Positions 31,500-42,500 of a stretch of DNA of 64,000 bases are shown here, in pieces. The notes under the pieces are model-generated. The model was not told where the DNA came from. It ran no database searches and was given only the letters and a program-made list of their open reading frames with translations. The translations under genes and the position numbers were made by a program. Source of the stretch: Microglena sp. YARC (taxonomy: Eukaryota; Chlorophyta; Chlorophyceae; Chlamydomonadales; Chlamydomonadaceae); assembly GCA_022414725.1 (NCBI GenBank), contig CM039465.1:37370890-37434889 (forward strand), read 5' to 3'. The stretch's first letter is position 1. Every line of letters starts with the position of its first letter.

Positions 31500-31910
31500 T
31501 CACATGGTCCTTTTACACGAAAAGCTGAGTGATAGAAAATATATTCATAGTCAAAGCTGGCGTGTGGCAACCCACTTGCGTCACACTTTTACATGGACAG
31601 CTGAGTGATAGAGCATAGATTCATAGTCAAAGCTGGCGTGTGGCAACCCACTTGCATCACACTTTCGCATAGGAAGCTGAGTGATAGAGCAGCACAGTGG
31701 CCATTGCAAATGTGGATTTACATTCAGATGCAGTTTCTGTCAACAACGTGTACACCATCACAACTAGGCTTACGTAGTTATGTGGCTTGGCCCTTTCAGC
31801 CTAGTCAGCCTAGTTATGTGGCCTGGCCCTTTCAGGCTAGTCAGCCTAGTGATGTGGCCTGGTCCTTTCAGTCTAGTCAGCCTAGTGATGTGGCCTGGAG
31901 CTACCATCAG
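31500..31910 (+). repeat. Two short tandem repeats
   Basis: 31500-31700 holds three units sharing AGCTGAGTGATAGA and CATAGTCAAAGCTGGCGTGT; 31770-31905 holds four 36-bp units of TCAGCCTAGTTATGTGGCCT and GGCCCTTTCAG. Both follow the permease gene's 3' end. Confidence 0.88.
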
Positions 31911-32007
31911 CTACCAGGAGCATAAGCACCAGCAGAATATCCAACAGTACAGTCCACTGACCCAGGCTCATTGATCCTAGCTGTCTACTGCCCCAGGCTT
32001 ATCGATC

Positions 32008-32963
32008 CTAGCTGCTCAACTGCCCCAGACTCATCGATCCTAGCTGGTCAACTGCTCTGGTAACAATAATACCTGCTGCCAGGCCTGCCACCAGACATAG
32101 CACAGGCTTGCCACCAGGTACAAGCTCCACCAAGGGGGCTCTTGCCACCCCCCCAGGTACCACGTCAATGCCGCTGCCTCCCCCAACCCTCACAGCGTCC
32201 TCCTCACATCCATATGGAGAATAGCGCTGTAGCCAAGACATGACCGCCGGCAGAAAGCCAAAGAGGCCCATGACACCATAAGTTGCTGCGATGCTAAGGG
32301 CGCTAATGAAGATGTCCGGGTGAGTGACTGCCATCCCTAAGGCAGGAACGATGGTCAGAAAATATGTGGGGATGGTGCGGGCTCCGGCTTGGGAGCCCAT
32401 CAGGTCAGCCAGGAAGTCAGATATGGACAACACGAAGCCTATATAGGACGTGACTAAGGCCAGGAAAGAGAGGGCAGATATCACGGGGCCAATGACAGTT
32501 GGATTGGCCTCCTGCAGGGCCACTAGAGGGTCAACAATACATGAGCTAGTGGCAGGCATTGAGCCTAAGATAGCTGCTTCCCAGGCTAGGAACATGGTTA
32601 GGGGTAGACAGGCCCCAGCAACAATGGCCGTGCGAACCCGTTGAGGATCACACTCCAGATCTTGAACCACAATTGGCACAATGTTCTGGTAAATGAATGC
32701 GAGCACCAAGATTGGGAAGATAGGAGGGACCTGATTGAAGTCAGCGTGGTTAAGGTTGTTCGTGTCCACACCAGCAGAGACTAGTCCCAAGAGTGCCAAG
32801 AAGGTTGCGATGAACAACAGCACCAAGCTGCCATTGACTTCTGAAATCTGCTTAGGGCTCAGGTTATAGCACACGGCTCCGATGCCAATTGCAAAGGCAG
32901 CAGAGCATACGCCTTGAGGTAGGGAGGTGGTGTTGGATATAGTCTCCCCTGCTCGAGATATAT
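32008..32963 (-). CDS. Trp/Tyr-type amino acid permease, C-terminal exon
   Basis: Large terminal exon (about 318 codons) with acceptor CTTCCCAACAG at 32964-32973; stop at 32008. The product is an aromatic amino acid transporter of the HAAAP (Trp_Tyr_perm) family, normally about 400 residues with 11 membrane helices, moving Trp or Tyr with protons. Support: FIYQNIVPIVVQDLECDP with RTAIVAGACLPLTMFLAWEA (compare the HNVVP...LEGD...RTAI...P...FL.W motif), and helices around LVLLFIATFLALLGLV, VISALSFLALVTSYIGFVL, IFISALSIAATYGVMGLFGF and PVLCLVAGLAAGIIV. About eight helices are present. The N-terminal exons are not found upstream within the window, where repeats take over. The last 30 codons overlap a 30-bp direct repeat (CAGGCTCATCGATCCTAGCTG-type), so the present C-terminus may be repeat-derived. 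Confidence 0.85.
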
Positions 32964-33099
32964 CTGTTGGGAAGTTGTAAGGAGCGTTATACGCAGAGGA
33001 TAGAAAAAGTATTTGTGAGAAAATGAAAATTGAATTTGAATTGGTGGGTAAAAACTCCAGCATGAAGCTCGTCATGAATCCTGATTCCTTTGAAGGATG

Positions 33100-33147
33100 G
33101 AAATATAGTCTCCCCTGCTCGAGATATATCTGTTTGGAAGTTGTAAC
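33100..33147 (-). repeat. Copy of the permease exon's 5' edge with acceptor
   Basis: ATAGTCTCCCCTGCTCGAGA and TATATCTGTTTGGAAGTTGT repeat 32938-32981. The minus strand keeps CTTCCAAACAG|ATATATCTCG. Confidence 0.9.
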
Positions 33148-33345
33148 AGGGATTTTTTTGAAATCCGAAAGTGGTTTTTTTCAAGCTTCATGGTTTTAGG
33201 CCTCCTCCAGGAACAGCGTTTCAGTGTTTTTATACCTTATAGAGCTTCTTAAGGACATTTAGGGCAAACCATTTCCCCCCCTATTTTTAGTGGCGGTTAA
33301 TTTTTTGCTAAAACGGGGTCAAAACTAGCGTTCGTTATACATACC
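33147..33345 (-). mobile_element. MITE-3 element, copy 2
   Basis: Minus-strand sequence ends AAAAAAATCCCTG at 33147 and contains ACGCTGTTCCTGG, GGAGGCCTAAAACCATG and TTTTGACCCCGTTTT, matching 8413-8612 and 60793-60974. Confidence 0.78.
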
Positions 33346-33354
33346 GGACAAGTT

Positions 33355-33535
33355 CGATGCAGCGTCGCCTGCGACGCTAAAAATTGGCGGAGAGTGATCG
33401 GGAGGGAGCAACAGGTGGCAACGGAAGCGAGTTAGTTATGAGGCCGTTGGCTGACGTGTCGGGCTTCATCGCAGTCAGACGGATGGATAACACTGGGGGC
33501 TTCCGCCCCCCAGAAGGGGGGGCTCCGCCAAAAAC
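33355..33535 (+). mobile_element. REP-A dispersed element, copy 1
   Basis: About 200-bp repeat starting with hairpin GCGTCGCCTGCGACGC, then AAAATTGGCGGAGAGTG, GGAGCAACAGGTGGCAACGG, AGTTAGTTATGAGGCCGTTG, and ending in a G/C hairpin (GGGGGCTTCCGCCCC...GGGGGGCTCCGCC) and an A-run. Five copies in the window, all in the same orientation. No open frame and no target duplication seen; class unknown. Confidence 0.82.
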
Positions 33536-33594
33536 AATCCCTGAGTTGTAAAGAGGCCAGGGTAAAGATTGTCAGGAGCTGTCAAGGGTGATAA

Positions 33595-33865
33595 GTCCTA
33601 GGTGCGTCGCAAGCGGCGCGGAAAATTGGTGGAGTTGGTGTTGTGTAACGGGAGAGTGGAAGAGATAGGAAGGAGGACAGGCGAACCAGAAGGGTGGAGA
33701 GTGAGGAGGGAGCGACAGTGGCACCGGAATCGAGTGCAGCGGACTGAAGCCAGGGTTTACGACATAGTCATGGCCAGGGTTCCATGCCGACAAACAAACA
33801 ATCAACCGGACAAAGGGGTAAACTCTAGGGCTCCCGCCCCGAGGGATGGAGGCTCAGCCGAAAAT
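33595..33865 (+). mobile_element. REP-A element, copy 2 (diverged, with insertion)
   Basis: GCGTCGCAAGCGGCGCGG start, GAGCGACAGTGGCACCGGAA, AGCCAGGGTTTA, and GGGCTCCCGCCCC end; about 60 bp longer than copy 1. Confidence 0.72.
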
Positions 33866-33989
33866 AAAAATAAGAATAATGTATGCGTATCCCATTGTCA
33901 TTGAAAGGCCATTTTTGACCAAAGGGATAATGAATGTGGAGGAAAAGGGGGAAAGGGGGAAAGGGGGAGGGAAAGGGCGTGATTATGTG

Positions 33990-34345
33990 TGATTATTTGT
34001 GATTTGAAGGGTGGTATGGTGTGGGGGAGGTTTGTGTGAGTGTTTGATGGTGTGTGTGAAGATATATGTGTGCTGGTGTGTGTGTTTGATGGTGTGTGTG
34101 ATGATGTGGGTATGATGGTGTTTGATGATGTGTGTGATGGTGCGTGTGATTATGGGGCTTGTGATGATGTATGAGTGTCCTGTTTGATGATGAATGTGTG
34201 TTATGGTGGTATGTGTAATGATGTGTGTGTGATGGTGAGTGTGTTTGGTGATGTGTGTGTGATGGTGTGTGTGATGATGTGTGTGTGCGTTGGTGTGCGT
34301 ATTTGAAAATGTGTTTGTGTGCGTTCATTACTTCACATGCCATGA
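33990..34345 (+). repeat. GT-rich GTGTGTGATGATGTG array
   Basis: Variable TGATGGTGTGTGTGATGATG units. Frames over it on the minus strand are His/Thr-rich and not genes. Confidence 0.9.
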
Positions 34346-34448
34346 ACCACACAATTGTAAACAAGCATTACTTCATTACTTCAATCAGGACTGTAAACAA
34401 ATAGGACTTGGCCACTTCACTCACAAGTTACCACCGCATTGTTAACAC

Positions 34449-34598
34449 TAGGGACCGGCATACCATATGATGTTGACCAAAGGCGAGTATGATATCATAT
34501 GATTTTATACAAATTGCATCATATGATATTGTATATAAATGGTAACTTTGGCCTAGTCAGACTGACAGCATCATATGATATAATATTGCCGTTCCCTA
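34449..34598 (-). mobile_element. MITE-1 element, copy 3 (inverted)
   Basis: Ends TAGGGACCGGCATACCATAT and ATATTGCCGTTCCCTA are imperfect inverses. The body carries TTGACCAAAGGCGAGTATGA, the complement of the block in copies 2 and 4. Confidence 0.78.
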
Positions 34599-34662
34599 GT
34601 AAGACACATTCTTCCCACTTCACCAACAAGTTATAATACTTAACTGTATTACAGTACAACAA

Positions 34663-34872
34663 ATCCTAGGCGCGTCGCAAGGGACGCGAAAAAATGGCGG
34701 AGAGTGTTGGCTATCGGAGCAACAGGTGGCACCGGAATCGAGTGCAGCGCACAGAAGCCAGGGTTTAGGCCAGGGCCAGGGGGCAGTTAGGGCCGTTCTT
34801 GAGGTTGCATGGTTGGACAACGGGGTGATCCTGGGGGCTCCTGCTCCCCATAAGGGGGGGCTCTGCCAAAAA
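34663..34872 (+). mobile_element. REP-A element, copy 3
   Basis: GCGTCGCAAGGGACGCG hairpin start, GGAGCAACAGGTGGCACCGG, and GGGGGCTCCTGCTCC...GGGGGGCTCTGCC end. Confidence 0.78.
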
Positions 34873-37200
34873 ACATTTCAATGCCAGGTTACACTTGAAC
34901 AGTAAACAAATCTAACTTCGCCACTTCACTCACATGCTACGAGGAGGCAGTAGTGGCAAGACGAAGAAAACGCACTAACGATGTTCCCCCAGCTGGGCCA
35001 AAGAATGCGTTGGCCATGGCCCACCGTATGGGTAAAACGTGTGTCCCACCCACCGCCTCGATTCCGCATCACGTTGATGGTTGGTTGGACTCCGCGCGCG
35101 AAGCAGGCCAGTGGTGATGGCGTATGGCACAAGCAGCGCCCAGCCGGCACTTGATGCGGTGTGACAAAACTGCTTGCATTTGAACAGTCTGGTAGTGATG
35201 TAGATATACCGCTTCCAACCGTAGTGCCAGCGATGAGGCATACATAGATGAGACGTAAGCGAGCTGGGGTCGTGGCTAACTGCGTCTTGGGGGTTTAAGG
35301 TTTTGAGAAATTCGGTACCGGGTGTAGTCCGAGGACATGGGCCTAGCCGCAAGTTTTCAACCTCACCCTGGGTCGTCTGCCTCGGCAATTGCGTCATTTT
35401 TGTGATTGTTCGCTCTCAGTTGCTCCCAAACCGAGGCCTGTAGCTGTATTGCGAGTGTTGGTGGGCGTGTGCTGGGATGAGAACCCCTGATAGACCGTTA
35501 TACATGTGTGTGGTAACTGGGTAGGAAATATCGGGACCAAACCCACCCCAGGCCTGGTGAGGGACCTGACCGATGCTGGTTTGGGTTGGAATGTATGGGT
35601 GGGACGCATGGTGGAATGGAAGGCCTGTAAGAGGTGTTGCGCTTGTTTTGGGTAAACTCTGGCCTACCTCGGACAAGGTACGTAATGTGATGTAAAAGCC
35701 AGTTGGCTTAGCTGAGGCGACACACTTTGGTGGAGGACCCAAGGTGGCGGTGGTAATCCTGAGCCGGTTACCGGTATGGGGCTCCAAGAGTATCCGAATC
35801 AGGAGGCGAGGGCGCGGGCACGTGGTGCTGATTCGTCACAGCAATCCAACGCCCAGATGTGGTACCTGCAATAGCAGGCTACCCTTCCAAAGATGCCATG
35901 TCGCTGCGGGGGCACGCCGCTGTTTTTTCGTATCTTAACGGCCCATAGGTGCCGATGCGGGCGTGTACACTAGGGGTTGGTTACGTACAGCAAACGCGTA
36001 CACCGGCCCTGAGAGGTGGGGGTTCTTGTTGAATGGAGGAGGGGCGATTGGTGGGAGAGCGGAAGTGGCGGGTGGTGGAAGAGGCTGTGCTGGTCAGGGG
36101 TAGGGAAGTGTGGGCCGATGTTTGCGGATAAGTTGACCTAAGAGTGAAGCCTCCCAGTCCAGCAAAATAGTAGCAGGGAGAGTTTCTGGTTCTTAGGTAT
36201 AGAGCGTGCTACCTGTACGACTCGATAATTGGTTTGGTAAAGCTTAGCGCATGTGAACGTGCGGCAGTTGCGGTGGGCATTATTGAATATTACGACTGGG
36301 TGGTGCCTATGCAAGATGCCTTCCATTCCACTGGTTCTTACCGTCGCTGAGCTGCTAGGGCGTCGATTTGCGGTGGTGAATGAGCGTAGCAGTTGGTTTT
36401 TTGAGCTTGGTGAGGGGCCCCGGGGTGCCCCCCCTCTTGTCCTTAAAAGGGAATTCTTGGGGAAATTAGGTATCGCAGAGCAGAGCTCAGGTCAAAAAGA
36501 GAGCAGCTTTGCGTTGAGTTCCCGTTGGAGGATGGATTGCATCAGGGTCGTGTTCAAGAACCCCAGCCGATAAATGCAGCCTGGATAATCGAGATAACCA
36601 CATAGTTGGCTCCCTAGTTTCTGTGAGTTTATTGACGGGTTAACTTCGCACTAGCATTGTAAGCCGGTGGCTGGAGCTTATATACCCAAGTAACTTCAAA
36701 GTAAGTCGTGAGGATGAGCCCAGAGTTTGGCTGAAAATCCGATGTAACAATTGAAATTCAAATTCAAGCAACGTGCATTTCACATAAGCAGGCAGCACCA
36801 GGTCCCATCCTATTCATGCGGGCTTCTTTGAACCTTTGAACTTTAGTAGGTATGGCAATTTATGGCTATAACCATAATTACCAAGAGGAAATATGCCATC
36901 ACATCACATCCATCATCATCATCATTCAAACATATTCCATATAAGCATTCTTATCAGATGTACAGCGGCGAGCAGCCAAAACTGCTGGTCTGAACGCTAT
37001 GTAACCAGAGTTCAGTTCAAGTGACAACATATAACTGTGTGCACATCCACGAATCCGTGATGCTATACTGGATCCAATTGACACACGCTTTGTTTTCACG
37101 TCCAGCTGGGCTACAACTTCAGGCACCCTTCGTTTTGCATCCAGCCAGAACCAGTCAAGATAGCACCACCAAGCATTTGTGCGTCTTGTTTGCAGTTACA
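34873..37200. other. Unassigned DNA without recognisable genes
   Basis: About 2.3 kb of mostly non-repetitive, moderately GC-rich sequence. Several overlapping stop-free frames exist on the minus strand (34975-35397, 35416-35787) and plus strand (36253-36573), but none shows a known motif or splice pattern. A (CAT)n-like stretch lies at 36898-36930. Confidence 0.5.
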
Positions 37201-37206
37201 GATTCA

Positions 37207-37490
37207 TGGTAGGCCAAATAGGCTAAAGGGACTTGCCCAACCGTGTAGAAGCGTCAAAAGGAAAGGATGGATGATTCCTGGATGTCCCGTACTGAGTAAG
37301 TAATTGCAGCCAGTTACGCTATGTGTCCTTAACTTCACGTCCTGTGAGTAACGGTATTATATGGGATTGTAACAATTTCAATTTTAATTTCAATTGCAAG
37401 CCAGTTGAACGTGAACACCAATACATGTACGTACATTACAGTCCAGGGGTAAGCAAAAGAGACTAAAGGGACTTGCCCAACCGAGATAGG
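37207..37490 (-). repeat. Two inverted copies of the GTTGGGCAAGTC short repeat
   Basis: GGCTAAAGGGACTTGCCCAA at about 37222-37241 and GACTAAAGGGACTTGCCCAA at about 37463-37482 are the complement of the motif at 12.07 and 62.8 kb. Confidence 0.65.
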
Positions 37491-37499
37491 AAGAGCTCT

Positions 37500-37872
37500 A
37501 AAAGAAAAGGCAATGATGAACTGAACCCCAAACAACCGTTTTACCGACAGGGCCCTGAATTGTGCTACAGTGATAATTTAACATCTATACAATATAAATT
37601 AAAATCATCATCTTCCTCTGGATATATTTAAATGAACACACAGATAACATTGCTGCCTTCAAGGAGCACATGCAGCAGGTACTTCAGAGACCACAGCTCT
37701 CGCCTAAGACACAACCACACTCTGTATAGCCCTCGCCCTGCGATCGCAACGGACCCTTCCTTCTGGCATACGAACCTCCCTACTGTTTGCGCTCCTCGAC
37801 GCATCAGCAACCTTCGACGTTGCCGTCTCGACGTGAGACACCAGCGTCCTGAACAACCCTGGTACAATCACA
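37500..37872. other. Short unassigned stretch, 3' of the pentapeptide gene
   Basis: 37735-37870 (GCAACGGACCCTTCCTTCTGG, ATCAGCAACCTTCGACG, CTGAACAACCCTGG) loosely resembles 31365-31480, suggesting another old dispersed repeat. Nothing else recognised. Confidence 0.4.
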
Positions 37873-38023
37873 TTACTGTTCTTTGACCTGCACCCAAAGC
37901 CCATTACTTGCGAACTTCCAAGTCAATGTTGGGTTCTCACACAGACGCTCAACGTCACTGAGCTGAGTAGTGCACCCTTCAAAAATGTGCGCCCTCCAAC
38001 TGAGCCCAATTCCCTTTCGCATC
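37873..38023 (-). CDS. Pentapeptide gene, terminal exon with apparent frameshift
   Basis: Acceptor TTTTGTTCTTTGCAG. In phase with the previous exon it reads DAKGNWAQLEGAHF, then meets a stop within CATTTTTGAAGG. In the next frame it continues FEGCTTQLSDVERLCENPTL to a stop at 37873. One T fewer in the T-run would join the two, so a homopolymer sequencing error or a real frameshift is likely. Confidence 0.62.
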
Positions 38024-39538
38024 CTGCAAAGAACAAAATGTTGATACGTTGTTTGTTTCCTCGACACCCCCTGAAAATGTAATGGGGTTTTTGCTTTGTG
38101 GTGCTTTTTATGTTTGTTTAAAGCACAGAGTCTCGTACACCCTGGCGGTGTCAAGTATATTTTAACATGTAATGTTCTGTATGTGTGACGTTCATAACAT
38201 CGTCCCATTGACAGGCATTGTTTGTCCCCAATAAACCCGCTCCACAACATCTGGGAGGGGTCTTCCAACAAATCCTCAAGAATATATAGGCAATATTGCA
38301 GAGAGCAAGCGAGCCTTATTATCAGCACTGATTCCATATACGGAATTTATATATATTGATTTGTTCCCTTGAAATCAATCACCTGCCATGCCCATTGTCA
38401 CAGATAGAGTTCTCAAACTGAAATTATTAAACAAAAAAAGAAAAAGGTGATAGAATAATTGGGTTTATTCTTGAAGACTTAAATCAAATATGAACCGAAA
38501 ACAAAGAGCACTTCCCTTGCCCAAAAATGTCATTGTCTAGATACAAAGTGTGTTCTCAAAACTGAAATTATAAAAAATGGGGAACAAAATGAAGTGATTG
38601 AAATAATTACGATAACCAGATGGAATCAAATATGAACCGAAAAGAGCACTCTCCTTGCCAAACGACGCTAATGTCAAGATAGTGTTCTCAAACTGAAATT
38701 ACAAATCAAACTGAAGAAAAGTGTGAGTAATAATTGTTTTTACCAGAGTAAATCAAATATGAACCGAAAAGAAGACATAGCTTGCCAAATATTTGTCAAG
38801 ATAGTGTTCTCAAACAGAAACAAACACAATGCACACCTTTAAAACAACAGGTAGACAAGTAGAAAAGAAACAGAATCCATCCATCCATCCATCCATTTGT
38901 CTCCTTAAAAAAAACAAATAGCACTGGACACATTTCCCAGGCTATAATCCCTCAAAACAAATAAACCCCACTTCGTTCTGTTTTTGTTGTTATTTTTGGC
39001 ATCACCGACCTTGCCAAAAGATGCCATTGTCAGGATGGTGTTCTCAAACTGAGCTCCTCGTAGGTCAGCTCCGTTCAGCATAGTGCCGTACAGGTTGGAG
39101 TCGGAGAGGTCAGCATTACGCAGATTAGCACTTCTCAAGTCGGCTCTGCTGATCTCTGCACCAATGATTTTACAGCTGCGAGACAGGGTGTGTGTGGTGT
39201 GGTTAAAATTGTGTGGGGGGGGGGGGGGGTGTGTGTATTTGAAAAAATGCAGTTTAAGACATGAAGGAAAGTGCTATAGAGGTGAGTCGGAGATTCAGCA
39301 TTGCGTAGGTTAGCACTTCTCAAGTCGGCTCTGCTGATCTCAGACACCTATGATTTTGCAGCTGCCCGAGACAGTGTGTGTGTGTGGTGTATTTGACACA
39401 AATAGTGCAGCCTAAAACATTTAAAACATAGTGGCATTTAGGTTGGAGTCGGAGAGTTCAGCATTGCGTAGGTTAGCACTTCTCAAGTCGGCTCTGCTGA
39501 TCTCTGCACCTAAGATTTTACAGCTGCGAGACAGGTGT

Positions 39539-39569
<31 letters not shown>

Positions 39570-42500
39570 CGGGGGTTGTGTGTATTTGACAAAATACAGT
39601 TTAAGACATGAAAGTGCTTTGAAGGTTGGAGTTGGAGAGGTCAGAATTGCGTAGGTTAGCCCTTCTCTGCTGATCTCTGCAGGTTAGCACTTCTCTGCTG
39701 ATCTCTGCACCTGCGAATTTGCAGGTACAGGACAGGTGTGTGTGTATGTGTGTGTGGTGGTGGTGGTGGGTATGTTTGCATTTGACAAAGTGCAGCTTAA
39801 GACATTAAGCATAGTGCTAAAGAGGTTAGCACTTCTTCAGTCGACTCTGCTGATCTCTGCGTCTGTGATTTTACAGCTGCGAGACAGGTGTGTGTGTGTT
39901 TGTGTGTGTGTTTGTGTGTGTGTGTGTGTGGGGGGGGGTGCGTTTGTGTGTGTGGGGTATATTTGCCGAAGTGCAGCCCAAGACATTAAACATAGTGCAT
40001 TTAGGTTGGAGTTGGAGAGATCACATTGCGTTAGGTTAGCACATCTCAAAGTTGGCTTCTGCTGATCTCTGCACCTGTGATTTTGCGAGCTACAGACAGG
40101 ACAGACATGTGTGTGTGTGTGTGTATTTGACAAAGTGCAGCTAAGACATTTAACCATATGTGGCATTTAGAGAGTGGAGTTGGAGAAGGTCATCATTTGC
40201 GTAGGTTTCAGCACTTCTCAAGTCGGCTCTGCTGATCTCTGCACCTGTGATTTTACAGCTGCGAGCGGGGGGGGGGGGTATGTGTATGTATTTGACAGAG
40301 TGTAGCCTAAGACATTATACATAATGCCATAGAGGTTGGAGTCGGAGAGGTCAGCATTGCGCAGATTAGCACTTCTCTGCTGATGCTCTGTACCTGTGCT
40401 TTTGCAGCTACAGGACAGGACAGGACAGGTGTGTGTGTGTGTATTTGACAAAGTGCAGCCTAAGACATTTAACATAGTGGCATTTAGGTTGAGTTGGAGA
40501 GATCACATTGCGTAGTTAGCACATCTCAAGTTGGCTCTGCTGATCTGCTGCACCTGTGATTTTGCAGCTACAGGACAGGACAGGACAGGTGTGTGTGTGG
40601 TGTATTTGACAAAGTGCAGCCTAAGACATTTAACATAGTGGCATTTAGGTTGGAGTTGGAGAGGTCAGCATTGCGTAGCGTTAGCACTTCTCAAGTCGGC
40701 TCTGCTGATCTCTGCACCTGTGATTTTCAGCTGCGAGACGGGGGGGGGGGGGGGGGTATGTGTGTATTTGACAGAGTGTAGCCTAAGACATTATACATAA
40801 TGCCATAGAGGTTGGAGTCGGAGAGGTCAGCATTGCGCAGATTAGCACTTCTCGCTGATCTCTGTACCTGTGCTTTTGCAGCTACAGACAGGACAGGACA
40901 GGTGTGTGTGTGTATTTGACAAAGTGCAGCCTAAGACATTTAACATTAGTGGCATTTAGGTTGAGTTGGAGAGATCACATTGCGTAGGTTAGCACATCTC
41001 AAGTTGGCTCTGCCTGATCTCATGCACCTGTGATTTTCAGCTACAGAAGGACAGACAGGTGTACTACACTGTGTGTGGTGTATCTTGACAAAAGTGCAGC
41101 CTCCAAGACATTTAACATAGTGGCATTTAGGTTGGAGTTGAGAGGTCAGCATTGCGTAGGTTAGGCACTTCTCAAGTCGGCTCTGGCTGATCTCTGCACC
41201 TGTGATTTTACAGCTGCGAGACGGGGGGGGGGGGGGGGTATGTTGTGTATTTGACAGAGTGTAGCCTAAGACATTATACATAATGCCATAGAGGTTGGAG
41301 TCGGAGAGGTCAGCATTGCGCAGATTAGCACTTCTCTGCTGATCTCTGTACCTGTGCTTTTGCAGCTACAGGACAGGACAGGACAGGTGTGTGTGGTGTA
41401 TTTGACAAAGTGCAGCCTAAGACATTTAACATAGTGGCATTTAGGTCGGAGTTGGAGAGATCACATTGCGTAGGTTAGCACATCTCAAGTTGGCTTTGCT
41501 GATCTCTGCACCTGTGATTTTGCAGTTACAGGACAGGACAGGACAGGTGTGTGTGTGTGGTGTATTTGACAAAGTGCAGCCTAAGACATTTAACATAGTG
41601 GTATTTAGGTTGGAGTTGGAGAGGTCAGCATTGCGTAGGTTAGCACTTCTCAAGTCGGCTCTGCTGATCTCTGCACCTGTGATTTTTACAGCTGCGAGAC
41701 GGGGGGGGGGGGGGGGTATGTGTGTATTCGACAGAGTGTAGCCTAAGACATTATACATAATGCCATAGAGGTTGGAGTCGGAGAGGTCAGCATTGCGCAG
41801 ATTAGCACTTCTCTGCTGATCTCTGTACCTGTGCTTTTCCAGCTACAGGACAGGACAGGACAGGTGTGTGTGGTGTATTTGACAAAATGCAGCCTAAGAC
41901 ATTTAACATAGTGGCATTTAGGTTGGAGTTGGAGAGATCACATTGCGTAGGTTAGCACATCTCAAGTTGGCTCTGCTGATCTCTGCACCTGTGATTTTGC
42001 AGCTACAGGACAGGACAGGACATGTGCGTGTGTGGGGTGTATTTGAAAAAGTGCAGCCTAAGACATTTAACATAGTGGCATTTAGGTTGGAGTTGGAGAG
42101 GTCAGCATTGCGTAGGTTAGCACTTCTCAAGTCGGCTCTGCTGATCTCTGCACCTGTGATTTTACAGCTGCGAGACGGGGGGGGGGGTATGTGTGTATTT
42201 GACAGAGTGTAGCCTAAGACATTATACATAATGCCATAGAGGTTGGAGTCAGAGAGGTCAGCATTGCGCAGATTAGCACTTCTCTGCTGATCTCTGTACC
42301 CTGTGCTTTGCAGCTACAGGACAGGACAGGACAGGTGTGTGTGGTGTATTTGACAAAGTGCAGCCTAAGACATTTAACATAGTGGCATTTAGGTCGGAGT
42401 TGGAGAGATCACATTGCGTAGGTTAGCACATCTCAAGTTGGCTTTGCTGATCTCTGCACCTGTGATTTTGCAGTTACAGGACAGGACAGGACAGGTGTGT

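Noticed and set aside
34975..35787. Overlapping minus-strand frames at 35 kb
   Set aside because: No motif, no splice pattern, and equally long frames on other strands; kept only as unassigned DNA.
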